Counted from the first letter of the stretch, positions 22,306 to 33,088 are shown. The stretch is DNA of 64,000 nucleotides from Hyposmocoma kahamanoa (GCF_003589595.1 NW_020653726.1:16231486-16295485), one strand, 5' to 3'. The notes: a model not told the origin generated them from the letters alone. Numbers and translations are program-made.

Positions 22306-22530
22306 TAACTGGCTCCGTGGCCGAACGGTTACCATGCAAGACTGCCACGCAGAGGTCCCAGGTTCGATTCCCGGGCTGGGAGAGATATTTGTATGGCCTA
22401 GATTTATTTCTCTCGTGAGTTTGGGTGTAATTTGTGGTTGGCTATGTATGTGTCCATGGCACCCGCGACACAGCGTCTCCCTGCTACGGGGCTATGTTGA
22501 GTTTGTGCGTTATTATAATTAATAACAATA
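22306..22530 (+). repeat. tRNA-headed SINE (family B), full copy
   Basis: The head 'GGCTCCGTGGCCGAACGGTTACC' (A box) and 'CAGGTTCGATTCCCGG' (B box) resembles tRNA-Leu/Ser. The body is 'GTAATTTGTGGTTGGC', then 'GTCCATGGCACCCGCGACAC', with a TTATTATAATTAATAA tail. It is a retroposon, not a functional tRNA, since the downstream half has no tRNA end. Confidence 0.85.
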
Positions 22531-22564
22531 GTTCTAGTAATCGACATTAAGTGTTATTACTAAA

Positions 22565-22830
22565 ATTTTTTTATGATACCAAGTAAAAGGAACGAACGAG
22601 ACGAACGAACGAACGTATATCTGGTGGTAAGCGACACGCCTGCCCGTAATAGTTGAAATCTGCCACTGCGCCCGTCACCCTGAGACATAAGTTGACAAGT
22701 CCCATATGCTTGTAAATTACCCTTCAAAACCGAAACGTAGTAATGCTCACATTACTGCTTGGCGACAGAAATAGGTAAGATGGCAGAAATTCTCAGGACG
22801 AACTCTTTCACAAGGAGCTCTACGGCTACA
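22565..22830 (-). repeat. SINE-like repeat (family A)
   Basis: From 'TTTTTTTATGATACCAAGTA' to 'CAAGGAGCTCTACGGC'. The tail-proximal part carries an expanded (GAAC/ACGA)n run at 22590-22615. Confidence 0.85.
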
Positions 22831-23542
22831 AAAAACATTTATTCTCATTATACATATAATAAATAAATGTAATTAACAAGTTTCTGTATAAAGTGTCAAT
22901 GTGAATGGAATGGTCAACCTGTATTGGGTCAACGTGGTTAGACTATGGGATAAATCCTTTACATGGAGGAGAAATTGTGCCTAGTATAATAACTTTATAC
23001 GGATTTAAATAAAACGAGCCCTATACCCCACCTACGGTGGGGTCGGGCTCGGCCAGCGGCGTGTGGTCGCTTTCAGATTACGGGGTGTGCTTATGCTCGT
23101 CGGTGGTACTGTGATTAGTATAACGGGCGCTTGATGAGGAGGTTCCAGATTCTTATTTGAGCAATTTATGAAAAAAACATTTTTAAGTTGGTCCTGGTTA
23201 GGGTATTCTGGGTATTGCCCTCAGAATTATCGTTACTCTGGTACTCATAGTACAGGAAATTCCCTAGTTTGAGGCCAGAAATTTGAAGTGATTGTCTAGC
23301 ATTTTTTCCCTAAATACTTCTCTTTTTGGCATAGCTTCCAATAAAAAAGAATCTAACAGAGAGAAGGTCGAGATACAACAACGCTATAAGTTGTTTAAAG
23401 ATATTATTTCCACTACATCGGGAAGTATGCCTTACATTTTGAACAATTGTGAAATTTAGTCCCCGTATACTACATAAGTAAGGTGGCGAGTGGACTCTTC
23501 GGGCTTCGCCCTCCGCTACAACTCAGCCTACGGCCTCGGCAC

Positions 23543-23917
23543 TTAAGAAAAATTAACATAGCTCTTTAATGGCGGCCACATTGATAAATGGCAAAAAGTA
23601 AATTTTGATTGCAAATTATTATTAATTACAAAAATAATCGAATTAGAGTAAATTTTCATCTGCCGCCAAAAAACACTTTTTTTAGAATTCTTCCACGATA
23701 TTAATAAATGAGTTGACATATTATTGATAACTTTTGATATTTCATTGTCATTCGAATTAATGTCAACAAATGTTAGCTTGGTGCCATTTTCGTAAAACCG
23801 GGTTATTACGTCCCTGACACATATTACCAATTTTACGTTTATTTCTTGCTTCGCGATTGACAGAGTCCTACAATTTCCAGAGATCGTTAAGAGGACAGTA
23901 AAAAATAGAGTCAACAT
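23543..23917 (-). pseudogene. Truncated ionotropic receptor (IR) 5' fragment
   Basis: A 124-codon - strand frame opens with a signal-peptide-like Met (MLTLFFTVLLTISGNC). Its first ~80 residues align with the N-termini of the two IR proteins at 30815 and 34705. Shared are C-V/I then a Y-E/G step, and 'LTFVDINSNDNEI' against 'ITFIDIESDDNDI' and 'ITYVDINSEDNEV', then 'LLISWKNSKK' against 'LVISRTTSKK'. The similarity stops near 23678, close to a poly-A run. A shifted frame (LAADENLL, then a stop) weakly resembles the next conserved piece, so a deletion plus frameshift is likely. No ligand-binding or channel region follows. It is probably a dead paralogue; a very short expressed protein cannot be excluded. 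Confidence 0.8.
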
Positions 23918-24269
23918 TTTTTTATTTCCGAATATATGTCAAGTTTCTGGATTAAACTGATTTTTTATAGCAGTTCCACCTCCGTTTATCATCATGTTGC
24001 ACATTGACATTTAGGTGCACGTGCCCGTAATTACACTTAGCACTCTGATATACATCAACAGAAACTGACTTGATAGAGTGTACAAAATACAAATTGCTAG
24101 TTAATTCACGCGATAATATGAATCAACTTATATTTAGAACTATTTTCGCGATACAAGAGAACGTAGTCGGGTATTTAGTAACATTGGGACAACAGATGTC
24201 GCGACGTATACCAAATATCTATTTTTGTAACTAATTTGTTTTACATTGACGAGCTGCAATTTATTAAAG

Positions 24270-24279
24270 NNNNNNNNNN
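24270..24279. other. Assembly gap (10 N)
   Basis: A run of ten N directly before a SINE-B fragment; the true length is unknown. Confidence 1.
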
Positions 24280-24355
24280 GTTGTCTATTTGTGCGTCCAT
24301 GGCATCTGCAACACAGGGTTTCCTTAGTCCTAGTGTGTGCGTTATTATTATTATA
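24280..24355 (+). repeat. SINE (family B) 3' fragment
   Basis: 'GTTGTCTATTTGTGCGTCCATGGCA', then 'GTGTGTGCGTTATTATTATTA', matches the body and tail of the copy at 22306. The head falls in the gap. Confidence 0.75.
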
Positions 24356-24680
24356 AAGAATAATGTGAACATTCCCTTCTACAAATCCCGAGACTTCTCG
24401 AAACTGATTATATTTGAATATGCGTATTATTTATTGAAATTATTTTTTCAGACAAATTATTATTGCTTATTATGTATTTGCTACAAATTGTTGTCACAAA
24501 CTATAATATTGTAGTAGTATCTGTATACGTATTTAATTTAAATACTTTAACCATTTACATTTAAAAATATGAGACGCCCACTATTTTAGAATGTTTAGAA
24601 AATAAACAGAAAAAAATGTTGTGCTCATTGATATTGTAATATGAAAACGGACAGCGGTCCTATAAGTGACGATTATAATA

Positions 24681-25953
24681 GGGGTTAAAGTATGAAATTG
24701 CCGATTTGTACTGAAAATCTAAATTGTTTATTTTTTAAATTTTTAACAAATTTATTCAAAATAGTTGCCATTATTATCTATACATTGCTGCCATCTAATG
24801 GGAAGGTTATTAATGCCTTTGCGATAGAACTCCGACGATCTAGACTGCACAAACTGTGTGAAAGCATTTTGTACTGCCTCCTGGGAAGAAAACTTCTTGT
24901 CACGTAGATAATTGTCCAAATCACGAAAAAAATGGTAGTCCGTTGGAGCAAGGTCTGGTGAATACGGAGGATGACGAATGGTTTCTAACTGCAGTTCCTG
25001 AAGGGTCAAAATGGTTTCTCGTGCTGTGTGAGGTCTCGCGTTGTCGTGGAGCAATAATGGTGAAGATCGATTCATGAGTCGGGGCTGTTTTACTGCTAGT
25101 TTTGTCAACTTGGTTCGGAGTTCGGCACAATAGACATCTGCCGTTATTGCTTGACCAGATCGGAGAAAACTATAGTGAATAACACCATGCTGAGACCACC
25201 AAACAGTTACCATTACCTTTTTATTGGTAAGTTTTGCTTTAGGACACTGTTGTGGCATTTGACCTGGGGTCAGCCATTGCATTTTTCTTTTCCGGTTATC
25301 ATAAAGAATCCACTTTTCATCACATGTTACAATTCGATCCAATATTCCTTCATTTCTGTACCGGTTCAACAAGGCAACACAAGTTTCAACACGCGTTTCT
25401 TTCTGCAGATCAGTCAAATCATGAGGCACCCATTTTTCGTATTTTTTTATTTTATTGATTTGACGCAAGTGAGTCAATATTGTGGGTAAGGTAACGTTAA
25501 ACCATGCCGCTAATTCCTGGGTAGTTTGACTAGGATCGGCTTCCACTATCTCTCTTAATTCATCGTTATTCACCTGTGTGGGCGGTCTTCCTCGTGGCTC
25601 GTTCTTTAAGTCGAAATTTCCATCACGAAAGCGTTTAAACCAAAATCGCACGGTGCGTTCATTAGTAGACCCCTCTCCAAACGCAGCATTGATATTGCGG
25701 GCTGTTTCTGCCGCGTTAGTTCCGCGTCGGAACTCGTATTCAAAAATCACTCGAATTTTCGCAGTATCCATCTTTCTTGTCTAAATTGAATAACAAAAAC
25801 AATTGAAAGTCGATATTCAAATGTTTCAAATTTAAAAAAAAAATCACAGAAACCATTTGAAAAAAGTTTCATTCGAAAACCTCAAACCATAAAGATTCTA
25901 TGAAAATTCAAAGAACCTATTGCAATAAAACGGCAATTTCATACTTTAACCCC
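24681..25953 (-). mobile_element. Complete mariner transposon (1273 bp), cecropia-like
   Basis: The element has 23-bp perfect terminal inverted repeats: GGGGTTAAAGTATGAAATTG plus CCG at the left, its reverse complement at the right. TA target duplications flank it at 24679-24680 and 25954-25955. The 1.27-kb length and one uninterrupted - strand transposase frame are normal for mariner. Matching ends and an open frame suggest a fairly young insertion; activity cannot be read from sequence. Confidence 0.93.
24752..25771 (-). CDS. Mariner transposase, intact DD34D
   Basis: The 339-residue protein is typical for mariner (about 340-350). It has an N-terminal paired helix-turn-helix DNA-binding half (about 1-110; GRPP linker at 61-64), the family motif WVPHDLT (114-120), and a catalytic triad in TCDEKWI (D151), LLHDNARPH (D243) and YSPDLAPTDYHFF (D278). 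There are 34 residues between the last two aspartates, so this is the DD34D type. It cuts and pastes the element at TA sites as a dimer in the nucleus. The wording of the motifs is closest to the cecropia subfamily (which includes human Hsmar1/SETMAR), judged from memory. The start at 25771 gives the usual length. No stop or frameshift is seen. Confidence 0.96.
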   Translation of the reverse strand: MDTAKIRVIFEYEFRRGTNAAETARNINAAFGEGSTNERTVRFWFKRFRDGNFDLKNEPRGRPPTQVNNDELREIVEADPSQTTQELAAWFNVTLPTILTHLRQINKIKKYEKWVPHDLTDLQKETRVETCVALLNRYRNEGILDRIVTCDEKWILYDNRKRKMQWLTPGQMPQQCPKAKLTNKKVMVTVWWSQHGVIHYSFLRSGQAITADVYCAELRTKLTKLAVKQPRLMNRSSPLLLHDNARPHTARETILTLQELQLETIRHPPYSPDLAPTDYHFFRDLDNYLRDKKFSSQEAVQNAFTQFVQSRSSEFYRKGINNLPIRWQQCIDNNGNYFE

Positions 25954-25955
25954 TA

Positions 25956-28000
25956 ATATTAAACCTCGTTTTAAAAAATTTCGAATTTCGAAAAACAAAT
26001 TTTACTGCACATCACTAATAATGTACATCAATTAGCTCCTTCAACGTAGGTATTTATGAATTAATACGAAACTTGATGAGCGGACAAACGTCAAAACGTC
26101 CATCATAGCGTGCCGGTACTATAGTTTCCGTTTTATTGTTGAGCAAAATCATCATAACTTATATTTCATAATGAAAGTTACCAATATGTAAATGCGTTAG
26201 TTATGACAAGGAGGTCATAACTGTCAGTCTTTGTTGTTGTATCAAATCGAGTAGGTAAGTCTCGTTATTAGGACTGGGTTTCGTGTAAAACATTGCTTAT
26301 AGAATACAACGTGTCATCAAAGTCTTATTCATATATGTCTATCTTCTGTGCTGTGTAGGTTTTCTTACGATGTTTTTCTTTTATTTAACAATTTTATTAC
26401 ATACGGCAAAACTATCGAAAACTTTTTCCTGTTTTTGTAGGTATCTAATAAAATCAAGGGTGTTGTCTATTGCAGAGTCCACTTGACCTACATTATATAA
26501 GACCTTCGCACGAAAATCTCCATAATTGAAATATAAAGATTCTGTTAGCGTACATATTCTAAGTCCAGTTTAAACGGTTCACGCGTGACGAGCATGGGAA
26601 AAGAATCGCGTATAAGAAATTGCACTGATTAATTTGAAAGTAAGCTACTTATATGGTAGTTGACCAAGTGTAGTTTCGCATTGAACTATTGCTTAAAAAG
26701 GTGAAGAGAATGTAACTAAGGTGAGGTATTTCAATATGACCCTAGATTTTAGGAGCTGAAGTGCGGGGGGAAGGTCGCGCACTTTATATTAATATGAATA
26801 AAATAAGAACAGGCGGAGAAAATATGACACAGACCCGACGTGGACAAGCACCCGATGGCGACTGACGGAGCAGCGGGCGCAGCGGCGTGTCGTTAAGCAG
26901 CTGGGTAATTTGGAAATTTTGTGATAAATATGAATTTAATAACTAATAAGGCTTCAGTTGAAAACCAGATCAATTTGCAGGTTCTCTGTAGTAGTTAAAA
27001 TTTGTAATAGCGAAGGACATAACTGCTAGAAGCCCAAATAGTAGACACAATACCCAAAGACAAAACGCTTCAAAGTAATTCTTACGGTACGTGTGGAAAA
27101 AATTTTAATCATATGCCAGATCGCTTTAAGCCTCTCCATTAATCAGTTTAAAAAAAGAATTGCGTAAACGGCTTTTATATCATTTATTGTTCTACTCAGT
27201 TGACGATTTTATGATATAAAGACTAATTGATTGATGCATACATGTCTCTACAATTGTTTATTTATCTAATCTAATTAAATTATGACTTCCACCATTATGA
27301 CTTATCCTGTATGAATTAATTTAATTTGGTAATGCATTGTTTAATTGTTTATTATTATTTTGCATGCTTTTGTTTAAGGCTGAATAGGATTAGGTTCTAA
27401 TCAAATTTTATTATCAACTTTTGTTACCGTACCCTATTCAAAGCGAATATATGAATTTGAATTAAAAAAAATTATCTTCGTATAAAAATTATGTACAAAG
27501 TAACATATTTTATTCTTAAGTAATTCGTTTTGGACTTTAGTTTTAGCCTGGTTTCAGGATTTTATATGATCCGATAAAGTACAACCTACCGTGTAACACA
27601 TTCTGTAGACGATATCCTATATATATATTTATATTTATAATTGTAAAATGTAATATACAATACATTGTATATTTTTGTAATATCGTAATTTAATAGTTAA
27701 TACCTAAACCATTTGATCTAGCAAAACAGTTTTAACTACTAACTTCTTGAATTCGATGTAAATTTTATCTATGTAGTTTCTTCAATTTCTTAAAAAAACA
27801 AAACTGTTTTAAATTATTAATAAATAAATAAAAGACATTTTTATTTATCCACAAAACACGTAAATGAAATACAAGCGAACTATTAAAACAAAAAACAAAT
27901 AATGTGGATAAAACGGATGAAGACAGCATTGCTGATTTTCAATCTTCACCTATAACTATTCGCTCGCTGCATCAGACTGGCAAGCGGAGTATATAGTATC
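25956..28000. other. Intergenic, AT-rich, nothing recognised
   Basis: No ORF with family motifs was seen on either strand. A small GC-rich patch occurs at 26755-26900, and the rest is AT-rich with a strongly A/T stretch at 27480-27900. Confidence 0.5.
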
Positions 28001-28004
28001 ATCA

Positions 28005-28460
28005 TCCACAGCCAGATGTCACCTACTGTTGGGTACAGTCCTCCCGAAGTTTGTGCTATCCACCACGGTCTTGCAGGACTAAAAAGGCCCCATTAGCAGA
28101 ATCATAATATGAGTAATTGACAATTCATATCATCAATTTTCAAACAAAGCAAAAAACGCAATTCCTATATTTCACTATGTTCCTTGGAGACCCCCATAGA
28201 TAACAGTCAAATAGATGAATTGCGTTATATGAATTGTAAGAAATTCATAATATGAATTGTCAATTAATCATATTATGATTCTGCCATACGGCCTTCTTAG
28301 CTCTGCTGTGCTAGCCGCATCCATTGACGCCCTGAGACGCGTACTATGTCGTCGACCCACCTTGCAACAGGGCGCCCGACACTTCTTCGCCTATCCTCAG
28401 CCACAATCAGTCGACGTCTTGCTCCATCTGTTATCACCTTGTCTTGCTATGTGTCCCGCC
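28005..28460. repeat. LINE-tail-like repeat split by a MITE
   Basis: 'CCTACTGTTGGGTACAGTCCTCC', then 'GTGCTATCCACCACGGTC', before 28096 and 'GCCGCATCCATTGACGCC', 'GTCGTCGACCCACCTTG' after 28284 are parts of one lepidopteran LINE-tail repeat as I remember it. The insert at 28096-28284 separates them. Confidence 0.55.
28096..28284. mobile_element. 189-bp MITE with ~37-bp inverted termini
   Basis: Left 'GCAGAATCATAATATGAGTA' continues as ATTGACAATTCATAT; the right end is its inverse, with a single mismatch. The target duplication is not clear (possibly CAT). It has no coding capacity. Confidence 0.75.
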
Positions 28461-28639
28461 CAACCCCATTTGTACATATGTACAACCGCAAATGTACATA
28501 TTAAACACCAAATAATTATACAGAGTATGCCTTTTATATATACTCGTATATAGTACAACTATATACGTAACAGGTATAAAAATTTTAAAGTTGTTTTAAG
28601 AAATTCTAGATTTTATTTATTTAGTGTTGTTTAGGGCTT

Positions 28640-29215
28640 GGAATATCCGTATTTTCAGGAACCGGTACTACTAGCTTTTAGATGATACCGGTGTAAATTG
28701 TACCTGTATTTTTAATAACCATACTGTTGGGTACTCTTGCCTGTGCTATTCAATCATAATGGTATCGAATACCCCGTGTACTTCCTGGAGCGAAACTGAC
28801 CGCGTTGCGTCGTCGGTGTTGACATTGGCAGTCAGTGTTGCTGTAAAAATCCAACTTTTGCTTGAAATGATATAATTATTTATTTCCGTTTATCTCTTCT
28901 ATTTCTGTTGCTGATCACGTTACAATATAAACGAATAAGACTGTGCCATCTTCCTGCCTAGTTGAAGACTCACATCCGCACCGCTGCCGACAACGGCACT
29001 ACAAAGCGAAGGGAGGACCGCGTGAGTATTTTAATATCATTTTAAGCAGGCTGCCACATGCAAAGAATTACTTGCACCTTATATACAGTCCACCTATAGC
29101 CGCGTGGCTGGGCCTCCTTACGCCACAGGTACCATTATCCTTGCTAGGGTATCGGTATTTGAGATGATACCTGCATCAAGTGTACCTGTATTTTCAGAAA
29201 TTGATGTCATTGATC
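28640..29215. repeat. Pair of ~70-bp related segments
   Basis: 'TAGATGATACCGGTGTAAATTGTACCTGTATTTTTA' (about 28678-28715) recurs as 'GAGATGATACCTGCATCAAGTGTACCTGTATTTTCA' (about 29161-29196). The flanks differ, apart from short GGTATCG words. The family is unknown. Confidence 0.5.
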
Positions 29216-29469
29216 TTTGTATGGTAACAGTTGGATACGCGTATATTACACCGATACTAATTAATCTATTTAATAATAAGAAACCTTTCTTTCTTTTTTT
29301 ATGTTATATTCAATTCATTGTGATTTTAATATAATGATGTAACTAATAATAATATTGTGATACTGAAGTACTAAAAATTTCACTATGTGTCAGTGTTACT
29401 TGGCGGTTTTTGTTTATTTAGTTCATACGGGGCGGTTTGATTTTACTGTGGTAAACGTCATATAATATA

Positions 29470-29592
29470 ATTACTTATAAAAAAAGAATTTTCAAAATCA
29501 GTCCACAATTGACGGAGAAATCGGAAAATATACATGAAACATGCATACAGCTGAACGTATAACCTCCTCCTTTTTTTCAAGTCGGTTAACAA
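29470..29592 (+). repeat. 'AAGTCGGTT' repeat family, 3' part
   Basis: 'GAATTTTCAAAATCAGTCCACAATTGACGGAGAAAT' and 'ACCTCCTCCTTTTTTTCAAGTCGGTTAAC' also occur at 60495-60750. Confidence 0.65.
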
Positions 29593-29737
29593 TATCCAGA
29601 TATCATTATTATGTCGTTCAAATCTGTGTCTCGCTCCATTTTAGTATCGAACTGAATATTTTTTCATCCTCTCTCCAGCTAAGTTTTGGGGCCAGATATT
29701 CCGGGGTGAACGAAAGGCTCAAGGTGTACCAGACTAG

Positions 29738-30326
29738 TAGCAGTAGAGCTCGTTGTGAAAGAGTTCGTCCAGTGAAGTACTGCTACCTTACCTATTTCTG
29801 CCACCAAGCTTTTGTTGCGACATAAGAGACCCGCCACACTAGCGTCTTTCGTGCGTCAGCGTCTTGCCAACGTACTCACAGCGTCACATAACGTTAACAC
29901 GGCGTCCGCGCGGCGGCATCAGCGACAGCGGAATAGTGCCGAACGTTGGGTATACGCCACGTTGGCGTTGCGTCGCCGTCCGCGCGGACGTAGTGTCGAC
30001 GCCGTGCGTGCGTTAGTACGACGCTGATGCGTGAAAGAAACTAGTTTGGGGGTCTCTTACGCGCGAGACACTGATATTCTCACATAGTGATCCCGCGCTT
30101 TATGTCGCTCTCGCACAAGTCGCGCCCTGTCGTGCTAGCCCTACTGGTGAAATTACAGGCACTTGCGACTTGTCAACTTATGTCTCAGGGAGACGGGCGC
30201 AGTGGCAGTGCCCCTCATATCTTTATTATTTAAAGCACTAACTGGCATTGCAACTGTTATGGACAGGCGTGTCGCTTACCATCAGGCGCACGACTCGTTA
30301 GTCCCATCACTTAGTATCACAAAAAA
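29738..30326 (+). repeat. SINE-like repeat (family A) split by a CpG-rich insert
   Basis: The 5' part (29738-29811) starts 'TAGCAGTAGAGCTCGTTGTG' and stops within 'GCCACCAAGC'. The 3' part resumes at about 30141 with 'CTACTGGTGAAATTACAGG' and ends at 'CACTTAGTATCACAAAAAA'. About 330 bp of foreign DNA lies between. Confidence 0.8.
29825..30057. mobile_element. CpG-rich 233-bp MITE, probable TA target duplication
   Basis: Ends 'AGAGACCCGCCACACTAGCG' and inverse 'CTAGTTTGGGGGTCTCT' extend as ~40-bp imperfect inverted repeats through 'CAGCGTC'. Flanking TA/TA fits a Tc1-type duplication. It is far richer in G+C and CpG than its surroundings. An outer inverted word GCGACATAA (29817)/TTATGTCGC (about 30101) hints that it sits in a larger insert. 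Confidence 0.65.
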
Positions 30327-30814
30327 TTACAATTCATTTTAAAATAAGTACTTATATTTTTCATATGTAGTAAATTATATGTATATACTTAAAATTGGGG
30401 TGTTACTTTAAAAGAATATGACAATGTAATGCAGGAGTTCATGCCGTGTAATGTGACATGCTGTATAATAAAAACAAGTAAATAGTATAATTATGTTATA
30501 AATTTTATATATAGGTTAAATAGACAAGAGCGCACTTAAAAACCTATTTGTTAAATATTGATATTAAATGACTAATAGTAGGCATGATAAATGGTGGTAA
30601 TTAGGTACTATAAAAATGAAAACATTTATCAAATGTTTATAGTTATTATTCATAGTATGCAAACAGTGTTGTTAAGTGGCAATCAAATGTAGGGGTCTAT
30701 CAGTAAAATCTACAATCGCAGTGTTTATTGGAAAGGAAAACTAAGCACAAAGCAGTTAAAAGAAACCACAGCTGGTGTTTAATAAAAAACAGATAAGCTT
30801 TATAACTGAACAAA

Positions 30815-32635
30815 ATGGGCAAACGCTTTGTAATAGCTTACAAACTGTTAGTACTACACGTTTTAATTGTTACATTGTTATTAAACATTCAAGCTAAAAT
30901 TTTAGCAGAGAATACGGAAGAAGTAAATAATAGCTTAGTAAGTTGTGTAAAAGCGGTAATAAACAAATATTACGAAAAAGGAAAACAGATCACATTTATA
31001 GATATCGAGTCGGATGATAATGACATATTAAAAATGATTCATGTGATGTCATCTTATTCCTTAATATCGAGAAAACAGCTCAACGCAGTGAAAATACGCA
31101 TACCTCATCAGGGATATGTAATAAACGCTAGAAATGCGGAAACATTTGTTGAAAATTTTCACTTCATTAAAAGAGAATCTACTTGGAACCCAAGAGTTAA
31201 ATTTCTTATTATTATAAAAATTCTTCGAAAGGATGAACTCAGAGACATCTTTGATGAAATATTGCATGTCCATGTTACGAATGTAATTGTCATCAATGGA
31301 ACAGATGAAGCTGATATTTACACTTACAACCCATTTGAAAACTACGCATGTGGGAGATATTTTGATAGAATTATAGAGTATGGTCAATGTTCCCAACCCA
31401 CAGTTTCCGATTTATATCCAAATAAGCTTATAACAGGACTAATAAACTGTACATTTTCAGTAGCAATTCCACATTTACCACCATTAACAATAATCCCGAA
31501 TAAAAATAAGACATTGAAGTATAAAGTTACAAAAGGGACTGAACAATTTGCTTTCGAAACTATCAGTAAATTGGAGAAATTCAATATCAATTATTCTTAT
31601 ATAAACTTTGCTGAAACTTCATCTTTGATAGATGCAGATATGAAATCTAATGGATTTTTTAATTTAATTGAAACAAATCAGGTTGATGTGTTGTTCGGTT
31701 ATATTTGGCTGACAAGCATTAGAGGTGCAGCGTTTGATAACTTATATGCTCATCTAGCTTTTACCGATACACTCACTTATATTGTTAAGAAATCTGGTGA
31801 CGTACCTGTATGGATGAATATGTACTTAGAATTCGATTTTATCGTCTGGATTGCTTTGTTTGTTTCTTTTATAGCATTTTCCATGTTGGCAGTTTTCTTG
31901 CTTCGCACTAATGATAAGATATCAACTGTTCTAAAACTATGGGACAATTTGTTTTTGCATGGCTACACTATTCAGTGCAGATTCACTACAAAGTGTGTAT
32001 TGTTACTTTGGGTTTGGTTTGCGTATTTAATTAATGCTTTCTACCAATCAAGTCTAGTTAGTCTCACGATGTATCCCAGTAAGGTGCACCAAGTGTCTAC
32101 AGAGAAAGATTTGACAGAACACTATTTTGAGTCTTGCGTCAGTCCAACTATGATAGAATTCCTGTCCTCTGAAGCAAATATGTCATTTAAGCGAGATATA
32201 GGAAATTGTCAAACACTAAAACAAGGCATAACAACTGTAAGTAAATTTGATAAAATGTTCACAATAGCACCATTATCAATATACCAGTTTAACAGGTATA
32301 AGGTATTGGATGCAACAGGACAGAGTAAGGTCTACCTTTTTTCTGAACCAGTCATGAAATTGATTTACGCAATCATTTTGTACAAAGGATTTCCAATGCA
32401 TAAAAAGTTGCATATGCACAGTATGTATTTACGACAAAGTGGATTGATGGACAAGCACTTTAACGATCTTTATTATGACCAGGCTAAAGTCCACGACAGG
32501 ACATATGATGTATCTTTTAAGGCCCACATCTTAGTTCCTTGGAATCTTATGTTCATTGGGTATACTCTAGCCATGGTTACCTTTGTTTTAGAGTTGTTAG
32601 TTAAAAATAAACATGTGATTATACGTTATATTTGA
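30815..32635 (+). CDS. Ionotropic receptor (IR), divergent intronless clade, gene 1
   Basis: The 606-residue protein is complete and without introns. The order is: a hydrophobic signal peptide (about 5-30), an N-terminal domain ending in 'FENYACGRYFDRIIEYGQC' (174-192), and S1 of the ligand-binding domain (INCTFSVAIPHLPPL at about 210-224, GTEQFAFE at 241-248). Then come helix M1 (about 342-363), a pore loop, M3 (about 394-418, ending NAFYQSSLVSL), S2 (SEPVMKLIYAIILYKGFP at 510-527), and M4 (about 572-596). This is the iGluR-like layout of insect IRs, ligand-gated cation channels of chemosensory dendrites. The usual glutamate-binding residues of iGluRs are not evident, as expected for divergent IRs. 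The start Met precedes the signal peptide directly, and AATAAA follows the stop by one base. The orthologue name (IR7d, IR60a, IR100 and similar are candidates) is not assigned. The spaced paralogue at 34705 is about half identical by eye. Confidence 0.92.
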   Translation: MGKRFVIAYKLLVLHVLIVTLLLNIQAKILAENTEEVNNSLVSCVKAVINKYYEKGKQITFIDIESDDNDILKMIHVMSSYSLISRKQLNAVKIRIPHQGYVINARNAETFVENFHFIKRESTWNPRVKFLIIIKILRKDELRDIFDEILHVHVTNVIVINGTDEADIYTYNPFENYACGRYFDRIIEYGQCSQPTVSDLYPNKLITGLINCTFSVAIPHLPPLTIIPNKNKTLKYKVTKGTEQFAFETISKLEKFNINYSYINFAETSSLIDADMKSNGFFNLIETNQVDVLFGYIWLTSIRGAAFDNLYAHLAFTDTLTYIVKKSGDVPVWMNMYLEFDFIVWIALFVSFIAFSMLAVFLLRTNDKISTVLKLWDNLFLHGYTIQCRFTTKCVLLLWVWFAYLINAFYQSSLVSLTMYPSKVHQVSTEKDLTEHYFESCVSPTMIEFLSSEANMSFKRDIGNCQTLKQGITTVSKFDKMFTIAPLSIYQFNRYKVLDATGQSKVYLFSEPVMKLIYAIILYKGFPMHKKLHMHSMYLRQSGLMDKHFNDLYYDQAKVHDRTYDVSFKAHILVPWNLMFIGYTLAMVTFVLELLVKNKHVIIRYI

Positions 32636-32636
32636 C

Positions 32637-32642
32637 AATAAA
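32637..32642 (+). terminator. Polyadenylation signal of IR gene 1
   Basis: AATAAA begins one base after the TGA stop (32633-32635). If it is used, the 3' UTR would be only about 15-30 nt. No closer alternative is seen. Confidence 0.55.
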
Positions 32643-32923
32643 ATTGTAAAGAATGAGTCTATACTTCAAGTATTTTTAAGTAAACGTCATTATTACCTAC
32701 GGAAGACCGCAATAAGCTTTAAGAAACAGTTAGGGCGCGTTCCCGCTATGTCGTCACGTTTTATTATCGTTGGACGACTGTCGTGACTAGCTGTTCCCAC
32801 TACTTTGTGACGACAATTTATCGTTTCACGACAGCCTCCTTGTCGTTTGCACGACAGAATCGTTTGATGCACTGCAGTCGCTTGTATGTTCTTTTGGAAG
32901 CCGGTAGTGTGTGTTCGCTCGAA

Positions 32924-33088
32924 ATGGATGTAGACGAAATTTTAATAATGTATTACTTTTTTAAAATGCGGAAGAGGAAGCAAACAAAGAAAAGAAAGTT
33001 TTGGGTACATCCAATGCTACAAAAAAGAATTCCATTAGGGTTATCTCAAACGGTATACGAAGTTGCTTTCTTTTCGGTATTGTCAATA
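32924..33088 (+). pseudogene. Harbinger nuclease N-terminal fragment
   Basis: A frame from Met at 32924 (MDVDEILIMYYF) contains a basic run and 'RKFWVHPMLQKRI'. The F/W-W-V-H-P motif after a basic run is the usual start of PIF/Harbinger transposases. The similarity ends at the nested MITE at 33089, and the DDE catalytic part is absent, so the element cannot move itself. Confidence 0.65.

Larger units (their letters stand above)
16897..23542. other. Intergenic region 3' of the ABCG gene
   Basis: 17150-17900 and 18150-19790 are AT-rich with no recognisable feature apart from a short SINE-C-like tail at 17505-17570. The remainder holds the repeats and MITEs listed separately. Confidence 0.5.

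Noticed and set aside
22310..22382. tRNA gene (A and B boxes, anticodon-like loop)
   Set aside because: The downstream body, tail and several dispersed copies show it is the head of a SINE, and the acceptor stem does not close well.
29812..30027. 71-codon Arg/Ala-rich ORF
   Set aside because: The composition is explained by the CpG-rich MITE it lies in; both ends are inverted repeats.
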